Assembly: GCA_013214985.1 (NCBI GenBank)
Contig: JABSRY010000028.1
Span: 1-13,024, forward strand
Direction of reading: 5' to 3'
From: Hyphomicrobiales bacterium
GTDB lineage: Bacteria > Pseudomonadota > Alphaproteobacteria > Rhizobiales > OSC116
Length of the DNA stretch: 13,024 bases
Both the position numbers and the translations under genes were made by a program. Positions 6,070-12,930 of the stretch are shown piece after piece. Positions within the stretch are counted from its first letter, which is position 1, and the number at the start of each line of letters is the position of its first letter. The notes beneath the pieces were generated by a model that did no database searches, was not told the DNA's origin, and worked only from the letters and a program-made list of their open reading frames with translations.

Positions 6070-6249
6070 TTATTTCCCACGATTTTTAATCTTAAAATAT
6101 ATTTGAACAGCAATCCAAACCGCCATTAATATAGGTACAACTGATCCAGCCCAATCAGAAGCCGATTTTAAGGAAGGCAACCAACCCCATATTGTCATTG
6201 CAAAAAATGATAACGTATAATTTATTTTATCCATATATGCCCCATTCAT
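6070..6249 (-). CDS. 59-residue membrane protein, second holin candidate
   Basis: The ATG at 6249 overlaps the stop of the upstream gene as ATGA, a strong sign of a coupled real gene, and the product ends at TAA 6072-6070. It is MNGAYMDKINYTLSF followed by two hydrophobic stretches (about residues 13-26 and 34-53, VVPILMAVWIAVQIYF) and a basic tail KIKNRGK. Size, two-helix layout and basic C-terminus fit a small phage holin or other membrane lysis factor, but no family is recognised. An internal ATG at residue 6 is an alternative start. It is the last gene of the tail operon and is separated from the endolysin by about 600 bp. Confidence 0.7.
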   Translation of the reverse strand: MNGAYMDKINYTLSFFAMTIWGWLPSLKSASDWAGSVVPILMAVWIAVQIYFKIKNRGK

Positions 6250-6524
6250 AATAACACCTCAAAACCGAGCGCGTATAATAGCCACCATAGTTGTAACATG
6301 GGCGCAAAAGTATAAGCCGCATCTAGCAATTCAAACTTGCCCTTGCACATTAGCCAATCATGGATAATCTCTTTACCCATCGACACGCTAAAATGCGCTG
6401 CAACCAACCACAAAAAAGGCGGCTTGAACATAACCCAAACCACCATTAAAACCCAAGCCAATAAAGACCCACCAATAAAATGCCTTAGCTTATCGGTGCC
6501 AATTTTATTTATTAATTTAAACAT
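6246..6524 (-). CDS. small phage membrane protein (DKxRHFxxG / GKEIIHDW type)
   Basis: The 92-residue protein has a conserved-looking start (GTDKLRHFIGGSLLAW), a second hydrophobic segment (PPFLWLVAAHFSVSM), the motif GKEIIHDW and a last hydrophobic segment near the C-terminus (FAPMLQLWWLLYALGFEVLL). Similar small membrane proteins, with D-K-x-x-H-F near the N-terminus and G-K-E-x-x-D in the middle, are common next to phage lysis or tail-fibre genes, but their role is unknown to me. Its ATG overlaps the upstream stop as TAATG, and its TGA overlaps the next ATG, so it is a coupled member of the operon. Confidence 0.8.
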   Translation of the reverse strand: MFKLINKIGTDKLRHFIGGSLLAWVLMVVWVMFKPPFLWLVAAHFSVSMGKEIIHDWLMCKGKFELLDAAYTFAPMLQLWWLLYALGFEVLL

Positions 6525-6844
6525 TATTTTATATCACCCCGCGCTTGCGCTCGCTTGGCTTTAATCGCATCAGGTATTAAAATCCCAGTTTCAACAAAGC
6601 GAGTAGCATACCAATCGGTAGATGCCAAATATGCCAATGATTTAGCATTAAGCGCAAGTTGTGGGACAACATAAGGCGCTTCATAAGCTTCAACCAAATC
6701 AAGTGTTGGCGCAATGGCTTTAATGCCAAATTCTGCATTGGCTTCTTGCCCATATTTAATTAGGTGATAATCTGGGTTCATCTCATCACAAGGAATTGTT
6801 TTATCACCATCAATAATAGCGGTTTTATTTTTATTATAGTTCAT
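6524..6844 (-). CDS. tail fibre assembly-like protein
   Basis: The 106-residue protein ends in the pattern LAYLASTDWYATRFVETG followed by IP and KRAQAR. This is the 'yLastDWyviR..etG..iP..v..kRa.aR' tail of phage tail-fibre assembly and XkdW-like proteins. The N-terminal IPCDEMNPDY also matches the 'IP.D..N.DY' start of that group. It follows the fibre gene after 10 nt, the normal place for a fibre chaperone. It would act in the cytosol to fold or attach the fibre (family knowledge). A Shine-Dalgarno-like AGGAT precedes the ATG. Confidence 0.8.
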   Translation of the reverse strand: MNYNKNKTAIIDGDKTIPCDEMNPDYHLIKYGQEANAEFGIKAIAPTLDLVEAYEAPYVVPQLALNAKSLAYLASTDWYATRFVETGILIPDAIKAKRAQARGDIK

Positions 6845-6854
6845 AATATTTATC

Positions 6855-7799
6855 CTAATATCCTGTTGATGCGGTGTAAGAGAAGCGTATGTATCCGCCC
6901 ATATTCTTATTAAAAGTTATCCCACTCGATGCAATTGTCGAGGCGAAGCCGCTTACGTCATTGCTGTTTAAAACATGTGATGCAACTACAGTATTATCTA
7001 CTCCGTTCAAGAGCGCAGTCATTGTAGTAATTACAACTGTAGGCAGGGTGGCCATTGCAACCACGTAAGTCACATAAGGTGCAAATGCATACCCATCAGC
7101 GTACGCAACAACACTACCCGATACATTTAGATTAAATTGGTAATGCCTTTGACATTTCGCCAGTTCAACTTGCGGGTGTGGCTGTTGAAACGCTGTTGCA
7201 ATGCTACCTTCCTCAAGCTTAACATTCTTAATAGTATAGCTATTTCCATTTCCGCTATTGGCATAAAACTCAACACGCTTAGCGCCTTCACCATTAGGAT
7301 GCAAAACAACGCTTTGCCGACCAGAACCTGCTTGTAATACGGCGCTAGTGTTACCTGCAACAACCATAATATCAACGGTCAAACCCTCAGCAGAGAATGT
7401 GAAAGTTTTACCCGTAAATTCAAGTTCGGTTTGTTGATATAGCAGCCTATCAAATGTACGTGTGCCATCGGCCGCAGTTAATAAATTTGCGACACCACCG
7501 TATATTCTCCACCTATCAAAGGGTAACGTACTATTCACCACCACACCATCAACAACACCGCGTTGATTAATTTTAAAATCAGGGTTATCAAGCAAGTTAG
7601 GGTTAGAAATGCTATTTGTCATATCGACAATTTTATCGTCAACTTTTGCTGTTTCGGCAACTTGATGCGCCGTTGCGGCGGCCTTCTGGGCTGCTATCTC
7701 GTTTGCACTATTTTCAAATACAGTTTGCGCCCCCTGCAAAGCGGTTGCGCTATCATTCATAGCATTGGTGGCAGTTGTTAACTCTTGTGTGGTTGCCAT
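6855..7799 (-). CDS. tail fibre / receptor-binding protein
   Basis: The 314-residue protein starts with an Ala- and Gln-rich, probably coiled-coil segment (about residues 1-65). Then comes the motif NLLDNPDFKINQRG with FDRWR, the usual start of a beta-rich fibre domain. A jelly-roll-like region ends at VKLEEGSIATAFQQP, followed by ELAKCQRHYQF (near residues 195-225), a hallmark of many phage fibre proteins. The remaining 90 residues form a variable tip that should contact the host receptor. AAAGGAT precedes the ATG. It is the second of two fibre-related genes, followed by an assembly protein. Confidence 0.88.
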   Translation of the reverse strand: MATTQELTTATNAMNDSATALQGAQTVFENSANEIAAQKAAATAHQVAETAKVDDKIVDMTNSISNPNLLDNPDFKINQRGVVDGVVVNSTLPFDRWRIYGGVANLLTAADGTRTFDRLLYQQTELEFTGKTFTFSAEGLTVDIMVVAGNTSAVLQAGSGRQSVVLHPNGEGAKRVEFYANSGNGNSYTIKNVKLEEGSIATAFQQPHPQVELAKCQRHYQFNLNVSGSVVAYADGYAFAPYVTYVVAMATLPTVVITTMTALLNGVDNTVVASHVLNSNDVSGFASTIASSGITFNKNMGGYIRFSYTASTGY

Positions 7800-7803
7800 A
7801 TTA

Positions 7804-8199
7804 TTATCCTTTCAATTTTATGATTTGTTCGGTTTGTTTCATATTTATTGCGGTATTTTGCATTGCAAGCGCGCCAAATCTTAACTGCGTCACCATGCTC
7901 GTGTCGTTAAATGCATCTTGGGTGGTGTTTAGCGGTGCAAGTGTCGTATCAATCATTTTTTGGATAGATAGTTTAAACAAATCACCAAATGTCACCCCTT
8001 GTTTGTTTATTCCCGACCCATTTATCAGCGTCCGAATATTCCAAAGCAAACCATTCATAAAGCTTGGCGTTAAAATTGTAGGCGGAATGCCATTAACAGG
8101 GTCGGGTTCTGCAAACCAGTACCCATCAAAATTTGTATTTGCATCTAATGGTGGCATATCCTCCACCGCATCCGCATCATTCGGAAATATAAAATCCAT
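7804..8199 (-). CDS. tail fibre N-terminal/anchor-like protein
   Basis: The 131-residue product carries FDGYWFAEPDPVNGIPPTIL followed by TPSFMNGLLWNIRTLI, close to the N-terminal anchor of many tail fibres ('GYF..GDPanGipaT.v...w.N.i..Ei'). The C-terminal half (residues about 65-125) is helical and lacks fibre repeats, so anchor and fibre appear to be two separate genes here. The ATG at 8199 has GGAG 6 nt upstream; a GTG at 8205 overlapping the gp48 stop is the alternative. It probably connects the baseplate to the fibre encoded next (inference). Confidence 0.72.
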   Translation of the reverse strand: MDFIFPNDADAVEDMPPLDANTNFDGYWFAEPDPVNGIPPTILTPSFMNGLLWNIRTLINGSGINKQGVTFGDLFKLSIQKMIDTTLAPLNTTQDAFNDTSMVTQLRFGALAMQNTAINMKQTEQIIKLKG

Positions 8200-8201
8200 A
8201 T

Positions 8202-8768
8202 TCACTCCACTATTATGTTAATTTTGCCATAGCTCGGTGCTTTCCTCTTAAAAGCACAAACCATTTGTTTGTATAATTTGTCACTCTCAAGTTTGGTGCC
8301 AACACCATATTCACCAACTTTAATTTTCAGCAATCCACCATCTAAAATATTTATTGTTATTTCAAGCGGGTTGCCACCAACCGCATCACCTGCTTGGCTG
8401 TAGCCAACTCTAAAAGCGGCATATCTTTTAATCTCTATTTCAAAGCCAAACAGTTTCGCCAAATCTCTATAGGCTTGTTCGGTTTGACCACCCAAAGCAA
8501 TGCGCCTGGCGATTACGTTTTTTCTTCGGTCTGCAATGCTAGTGCCAAACTCACTGCAATCATCTTGAAGTGCAAACGCTTGTTCCCATTCATCTAAACT
8601 TTGCTTTTGGCTAAGGGTAAATCGTTCCAAAAATAAAGCCTTTGAATCATCATCAAAGGCTTCGGTAACGGCGCTAAATATTTGCGCCAAGGTTTCAACT
8701 AAGGGGTTTTCATCCCACGCTAAACCAGGCGGAAAAAGTCGCTTAATCGCATCCACATATTTAGACAA
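8202..8768 (-). CDS. Mu gp48-like baseplate protein (DUF2313/YmfQ)
   Basis: The 188-residue protein begins YVDAIKRLFPPGLAW, the typical start of the DUF2313/YmfQ family, and continues with the long helix LFLERFTLSQKQSLDEWEQA and a DRRKNVIARRIALGG segment typical of the family. It belongs to the wedge or rim of Mu-type contractile baseplates. The start is a TTG at 8768: a stop lies in frame just upstream and no in-frame ATG matches the family N-terminus. It overlaps the end of gp47 by 8 nt. Position after gp47 matches the phage Mu order. Confidence 0.9.
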   Translation of the reverse strand: MSKYVDAIKRLFPPGLAWDENPLVETLAQIFSAVTEAFDDDSKALFLERFTLSQKQSLDEWEQAFALQDDCSEFGTSIADRRKNVIARRIALGGQTEQAYRDLAKLFGFEIEIKRYAAFRVGYSQAGDAVGGNPLEITINILDGGLLKIKVGEYGVGTKLESDKLYKQMVCAFKRKAPSYGKINIIVE

Positions 8769-9561
8769 AACTTATAACCCCGCGTATCGGTATTTCACCA
8801 ATGCCAAAACTTATAATTTGAGTGGGGCCATTTAGCTTATGGCTGGTTTCAGTAGTCGCAGCACTAATAACTTCAGATATATTAGAAGGGTGCAAATCTT
8901 CAAGCTGCCCATTGGTGCGGTTTTTGTTCAAACTCGCAAAATAGGCATCAATTTCTTGGGTTATTTCATCTCTAGTAACTGCGTTATCTGGCTGTAAATT
9001 GGTAATCGCAATATTAACATTAATTGGCTTAACCGGTAAAACAAACAATTCACCCAATAAAGGTATGTTCAATTGCATTTTGGTTTTTATAATGGTGCAA
9101 TCATCCAAAGTCGGTACACCATTCAGCCTAACTTCATCCATCATCGGCCAAACAATAACTGTTCCAATCCCCATACCGTTTGGGGTAACAAATGCACGGG
9201 TTACATCTTGGCAATTGGTTGCCCAACGTACATAATCATCTTCATTGCCACCTTCAGGCAGTTTAGCATCGGCATGTTTAATTCGGTTGCGTAAATCTTC
9301 ATCACTTTCATTGGCCTTTCGTTGCTCTATTGGCCGCTCTTTAGCATGTAGATCTAAACCCCATGTTGCCGTTTCAACAAATAGCTGTTTTCTAATATCG
9401 CCCAAAACTGTGTAAATTTCGGCCATCAACCCACTCATTACTTTAGCGATCACAGCAATATTACTAGGGTAAGCTTCAACATCGGTGCCGGGCATATGTG
9501 CCCTAAATGTGGCTTTTGTTCTTGTTGCAAGTTCCCGCAAACTAGGTATTTTAAAGCTCAT
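8761..9561 (-). CDS. baseplate J-like protein (Mu gp47)
   Basis: The ATG at 9561 overlaps the stop of the gp46-like gene as ATGA and gives a 266-residue protein starting MSFKIPSLREL; a start at 9579 is possible but less likely. The product shows the baseplate J pattern: an N-terminal helix region, WGLDLHAKERPIEQRKANES ('G..Ld..a...g..R..a'), LPEGGNEDDYVRWA, and the later DAYFASLNKNRTNGQLEDL. It builds the baseplate wedge of contractile tails. It stands between gp46 and gp48 homologues, as in Mu. Confidence 0.92.
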   Translation of the reverse strand: MSFKIPSLRELATRTKATFRAHMPGTDVEAYPSNIAVIAKVMSGLMAEIYTVLGDIRKQLFVETATWGLDLHAKERPIEQRKANESDEDLRNRIKHADAKLPEGGNEDDYVRWATNCQDVTRAFVTPNGMGIGTVIVWPMMDEVRLNGVPTLDDCTIIKTKMQLNIPLLGELFVLPVKPINVNIAITNLQPDNAVTRDEITQEIDAYFASLNKNRTNGQLEDLHPSNISEVISAATTETSHKLNGPTQIISFGIGEIPIRGVISFV

Positions 9562-10064
9562 AATGTTTGTTTCCACCATATGTCAAATGCTCGGCTAATG
9601 GGTTTATTGTCTTTAGTGTTAAAGGCATTAATATTAATAATAAGTTGGTTATTCGCTTTATCGGCAGTCACCAAAACTTTTAAATCGGCAACGACTTTTT
9701 GGTCTAACAATGGCTGCAATGCCAATACTGTAAAATCAATCGCTTTAACCTCTAAATCATCATCAAGTGCCGCTCTTCTTAATGTCCAAATAAACGAGCC
9801 AATTTCAAACTCACCATCGAGTAAAACACTATCACCCCAAAAACCGCGTTTATTGCTTGTGCCATCTGGTATGTTCATACCTTCAGGCGCTCTTTTGTCG
9901 GTAAATAAACATAAGATAATAGCGGTATATAAGGCATTTTCATGTAAAAGCATTTTATCGGCAATAACCCATTCAAAAGCTTTTAATTTGGCATTCCAAA
10001 CAGTATCTATCCCAAGGTGAGGGGGTTTTAATATCCCTTCCTTTGCTCTAATCCTAATTTCCAT
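9558..10064 (-). CDS. Mu gp46-like baseplate protein
   Basis: The 168-residue protein matches the GP46 pattern: FEWVIADKMLLHENALYTAI near the N-terminus, then PDGTSNKRGFWGDSV, where the 'RGWWGD' motif is conserved in the family, and FEIGSFIWTLRRAALDDD. It is the gp25-like wedge component of the Mu baseplate. It starts 2 nt after the gp45 stop (TAA-TT-ATG) and overlaps the next gene by 4 nt. The N-terminal ~20 residues are an extension relative to the usual start. Confidence 0.9.
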   Translation of the reverse strand: MEIRIRAKEGILKPPHLGIDTVWNAKLKAFEWVIADKMLLHENALYTAIILCLFTDKRAPEGMNIPDGTSNKRGFWGDSVLLDGEFEIGSFIWTLRRAALDDDLEVKAIDFTVLALQPLLDQKVVADLKVLVTADKANNQLIININAFNTKDNKPISRAFDIWWKQTL

Positions 10065-10066
10065 AA

Positions 10067-10465
10067 TTAGTCACCACTTTGTAGAATATCGTTTATAAAC
10101 ACTTGCGGCGCATTTATTTCAATTTTGCTCGGGCTCGATATTTTTATACCGCCGCTTAAAAGTTCAACCTTTTGCCCTTGGCCTTCCATCACAATGCCAT
10201 CAACACCAAGTTCAACTTTGTTGCCTCTTGCGTCATACAAGCTTACAGGGCCATCATCTGCATGGTCATATATAGCGATAACCGTTAAACGCTCTGCACT
10301 GCCGCCAATCTGTACCGCAAGTCCTTTAGAGCCGACTTTGGGTTCAATGTTAATGCCGCCTTGCTTGGCCCACTCCACATCTTCAAATTCTTCACCCTCA
10401 AAACCCTCAACAGTCAGCTTTGCGCCATCAAAAGCTTTAACGGTAATTATTCGAACTGATGTCAT
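10067..10465 (-). CDS. baseplate spike protein, gp45/V-like
   Basis: The 132-residue protein (ATG at 10465) aligns by eye with the Mu gp45/P2 V spike: an OB-fold-like N-terminus ending VGSKGLAVQIGGSAERLTVI, then PVSLYDARGNKVELGVDGIV, then a short run of beta-helix-like strands (KISSPSKIEINAPQVFI). The spike punctures the outer membrane at the centre of the baseplate. It is short compared with Mu gp45 (about 200 residues), and no His-x-His metal-binding tip is visible. An upstream TTG at 10504 would place the start within a terminator-like hairpin, so it was not used. First gene downstream of the DUF2721 insertion. Confidence 0.85.
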   Translation of the reverse strand: MTSVRIITVKAFDGAKLTVEGFEGEEFEDVEWAKQGGINIEPKVGSKGLAVQIGGSAERLTVIAIYDHADDGPVSLYDARGNKVELGVDGIVMEGQGQKVELLSGGIKISSPSKIEINAPQVFINDILQSGD

Positions 10466-10487
10466 TGGTGTGTCTTTCTTTTGGCAT

Positions 10488-10511
10488 AAAAAAAAGGAAG
10501 CCAAAGCCTCC
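10488..10511 (-). terminator. terminator-like hairpin before the spike gene
   Basis: On the - strand GGAGGC (10511-10506) pairs with GCTTCC (10501-10496) around a 4-nt loop, with one G-U pair, and eight T residues follow (10495-10488). It lies 22 nt before the spike ATG, leaving no room for a promoter between. Transcription of the spike operon from upstream would need read-through. It also closes the region opposite the DUF2721 gene. Confidence 0.65.
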
Positions 10512-10632
10512 TAAGTCTAATTCTCTATTGCCGTTTACATTTTATATGAAAACCAATAAGTTATATCTAAAATGGCATATTTATAGCATATTGCTTGTGA
10601 TAGTTAAGCCAGAATTCACCATTGAGGTTTAG

Positions 10633-11046
10633 ATGGACAATAATATATTTTTACTCCCTGCTGCATTATTCCCTGCCATCCCATTAATGATGATTAGCTT
10701 TGGCAATAGATATCTTTCCATGTCTATTCTGATTCGCAAAATACATGATGATTTAATGGACTACAAAGAGATCAAAAGATCTGAGAAATCTAAACTATAT
10801 ATTCAGCAAATTGCAATGCTTAGAAAGCGTCTTAGGCTCAATCAAGCGACTCAAACATTGGCAGCGTTGAGTTTTATCGTGAATTTAGTTGCCATGTATT
10901 CAGCGTTTATGAACCTTCAATGGTTTGATACTATTTTCACAATTGGAATAATCACATTCGGTTTGTCTATTGCTCTTTTTATGATTGAAATACAAATAGC
11001 TACGCGTGCGCTAGATATGCACCTTCTGGATTTGGAGGAATTGTAA
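10633..11046 (+). CDS. DUF2721 family membrane protein (moron-like)
   Basis: The 137-residue protein matches the DUF2721 pattern: ALFPAIPLMMISFGNRYLSM at residues 11-30 ('lfPAi.Lll.ay.NR...l..lir.lh'), then IRKIHDD, a charged helix with several Lys and Arg (about 45-72), and two more membrane segments (about 77-96 and 98-120). Three membrane spans in the inner membrane are expected; function is unknown. GAGG lies 8 nt before the ATG. It is the only + strand gene within the tail module, set between the P and V homologues and flanked by hairpins on both sides. That is what a moron (a separately acquired, separately transcribed gene) looks like. No convincing promoter was found. Confidence 0.85.
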   Translation: MDNNIFLLPAALFPAIPLMMISFGNRYLSMSILIRKIHDDLMDYKEIKRSEKSKLYIQQIAMLRKRLRLNQATQTLAALSFIVNLVAMYSAFMNLQWFDTIFTIGIITFGLSIALFMIEIQIATRALDMHLLDLEEL

Positions 11047-11068
11047 GGTTATCTATAATTATAACAAA

Positions 11069-11094
11069 GGTAGTGTTGTAAAACCCAACCTACC
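11069..11094. terminator. bulged hairpin between P-like and DUF2721 genes
   Basis: GGTAG-GTTG (11069-11078, one T bulged) pairs with CAAC-CTACC (11086-11094). On the - strand TTTGTTATAATT follows, a weak T-rich tail. It lies 22 nt past the DUF2721 stop and about 100 nt past the P-like stop, so it could separate these convergent genes. Confidence 0.4.
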
Positions 11095-11179
11095 ACCTAG
11101 CATCAACTCCGACGATAATGGCTGCGGTTGAAGTGACAAGAACCATTTGAACTATATAGGCGATAGTTGGTTTATCCAA
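11090..11179 (-). CDS. candidate 29-residue membrane peptide
   Basis: A frame from TTG (11179) to TAG (11092-11090) encodes MDKPTIAYIVQMVLV followed by TSTAAIIVGVDARW, a single hydrophobic helix flanked by charged ends. A strong GGAGG lies directly after the stop of the P-like gene and about 12 nt before the TTG, which would suit a coupled small gene; an internal ATG (codon 12) is too deep in the helix to be likely. The size is too small for the frame alone to be evidence, and a TTG start is weak. Listed because of the ribosome-binding site and the membrane-helix composition. Confidence 0.3.
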   Translation of the reverse strand: MDKPTIAYIVQMVLVTSTAAIIVGVDARW

Positions 11180-11197
11180 ACCTACTTATTTCCTCCA

Positions 11198-12205
11198 TCA
11201 ACCAAAACCACCACCACTTTTACTAGTTTGTTGTTTCTCACCGCCATAAGCGCGGGGGTCAACTAATGTCAATTGGGTTAACGTACCACTCATGCTTTTG
11301 CCAAATTGTACCGCTTCAATAAGCATGTCTTGTTCAATTTTTAAACTTTGACTACTTACATAAATCAAATGGTTGGGCTCATATAACTTGCCGCCATTAT
11401 CGGCCATGCCATAAACTGTAACATTAGCCCGAGTACCTTCACCTGCTGCACGGTCTTTGTTCCACTTAGCGCGGTTTTCACAGCGTTTAGCATCCATATC
11501 CGTTTCGGCCATAATAATAGTCGGCCTATAGCGTTTAATCTGCTTATCTTCTTCTTTGTGCTTTAATTTGCTGTTTTTCTTACTCTGGCCTTTTACAATA
11601 TATTCGCTAAATCGGTTTGCATGACTAAAGGTGCAACCCGCCGAAACTATGTTAACCCCTTCAACCAAACTACCAGCATGGCGCTTGTCTTTAGCGCGGG
11701 TTATATCAATGCCACCTTCAGCAGTGCCAATCAATAACAAGCCTTGTTGTTTAGCCAACCGCTCAACAGCAGCAAAGCAAGTCTCCCCTTGGTTTATCTG
11801 AAATTTAGGTATTTTCTTCAAATCTTCGTCAGATTCTATTAAAACATCAAAAGGCTCAGCAAGTGCAATTGCTATTTCCAATATATCTTTGTCTTTAAAA
11901 CCACCTTTTTTATATATCGCAGCACAATCAACAAAGTCACAGCTTTTAGAACGGCCACTAATGGCAATAGAATGGCTGCTTTGTGCAAAGCTAGGCGCAA
12001 AATCATCAATAAACCCATCAACCAACAAACCATATTCACAAACCACTTGGCAAGCTGCCCCAGCTTCTAAAGCCCAAAATTGAGCGTCCATTTCTGCAAG
12101 TTGTAAACTAAAGCTTCGACAAGCATCTTTAACCGATGCATTAATGTCAAACGCAGTCCAACCAGTATAGCTAAAGCCATTTACAATAATATTTACATTA
12201 CTCAT
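11198..12205 (-). CDS. baseplate hub protein, Mu gp44/P-like
   Basis: The 335-residue protein shows the Mu gp44 (P) hub pattern: GRSKSCDFVDCAA near residues 83-95 ('GRs.t.DLvDcsa'), INQGETCFAAVERLAKQQGL (family 'GEs.f.ai.rlar..g.l'), SEYIVKGQSK, RPTIIMAETDMDAKRCENRA and the C-terminal LYEPNHLIYVSSQSLKIEQD with LTQLTLVDPRAYG. It forms the trimeric hub that holds the spike, equivalent to T4 gp27. The ATG overlaps the upstream stop as TAATG. The C-terminus is a short Gly/Ser-rich tail. In Mu the spike gene follows directly; here about 730 bp with a DUF2721 gene intervene. Confidence 0.93.
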   Translation of the reverse strand: MSNVNIIVNGFSYTGWTAFDINASVKDACRSFSLQLAEMDAQFWALEAGAACQVVCEYGLLVDGFIDDFAPSFAQSSHSIAISGRSKSCDFVDCAAIYKKGGFKDKDILEIAIALAEPFDVLIESDEDLKKIPKFQINQGETCFAAVERLAKQQGLLLIGTAEGGIDITRAKDKRHAGSLVEGVNIVSAGCTFSHANRFSEYIVKGQSKKNSKLKHKEEDKQIKRYRPTIIMAETDMDAKRCENRAKWNKDRAAGEGTRANVTVYGMADNGGKLYEPNHLIYVSSQSLKIEQDMLIEAVQFGKSMSGTLTQLTLVDPRAYGGEKQQTSKSGGGFG

Positions 12206-12930
12206 TAAATAGCCGCTTCAATTTTTGTGGGGCATAATAGGGAGTTTTTCAGCCCATTTATTTTAACCAAATCAACTGCCTTATTTGCATCACCATAAAT
12301 GTCATAAGCCAATATAATACTAGGCGTTTGCACCTCGGTTGTAATATCAGCAATACTAGATAGTCCTTTGATGATGTTCGATATATAGTCAATTGAATTG
12401 TCTCTAACTTCAATCAAAAGAGTTTTTACATTTTCATTTTCTAAATCCATCAATTCAAAATCAATCAGTTCGGCAATATCCGCCCGTGTCTGTATCGCAA
12501 CATTAGCAAGTTCAAACTCAATCTGCGTTGCAACATAGCACAGGCCAATTAAAGCAGCAGAGCGTAAAACCTGCCCAATCAATGTTTGGTTATGCGCTAG
12601 TTTTAATCCGTTGGGTCTTGTGCTGGTTTCAATAATAGGCGCATATTGCACCAATTGTTTCATCAACCGCCAAACCGTATTTGGCTCCGCATGCAAGCAA
12701 AATTGCGTAACAAAATCACCAATTGTTTGACCAATGTTAATTTGCGGCTTGTTACTTTTTTGCGCCGCAATGTCGGTTAAATTAATAGCTTCCAAATTTA
12801 CAATTTTTAGGCTCAAATCATTAAATACTTCTTCAGGTAAGCTTTCATTTAAAAGCCCTTTTAACAATGTGGTTACATCTCTCAATTGCAGCAAAGCATC
12901 GGTTTTAATATATTTAGGTATTCTAACCAT
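12205..12930 (-). CDS. Mu gp43/N-like DNA circularisation-type protein, C-terminal part only
   Basis: The 241-residue protein (ATG 12930) ends with SIILAYDIYGDANKAVDLVK then INGLKNSLLCPTKIEAA, the 'a..lYgda.ra.ei..rN.i.hP.f.P' ending of Mu gp43/N, the tail protein annotated as DNA circularisation protein. Position just before the P homologue supports this. The usual protein is roughly 400-500 residues with an N-terminal DNA_circ_N domain; none is seen here, and a TAG lies in frame at 12957-12955. Either the domain is in a separate upstream gene outside the window or the protein is a short version. A TTG at 12945 is an alternative start. The middle is mainly helical. Confidence 0.75.
   Translation of the reverse strand: MVRIPKYIKTDALLQLRDVTTLLKGLLNESLPEEVFNDLSLKIVNLEAINLTDIAAQKSNKPQINIGQTIGDFVTQFCLHAEPNTVWRLMKQLVQYAPIIETSTRPNGLKLAHNQTLIGQVLRSAALIGLCYVATQIEFELANVAIQTRADIAELIDFELMDLENENVKTLLIEVRDNSIDYISNIIKGLSSIADITTEVQTPSIILAYDIYGDANKAVDLVKINGLKNSLLCPTKIEAAI

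Noticed and set aside
10466..10504. Longer N-terminus of the spike gene from a TTG
   Set aside because: It would start inside the terminator hairpin and adds residues (ASFFLCQKKD) unlike the family; the ATG at 10465 fits better.
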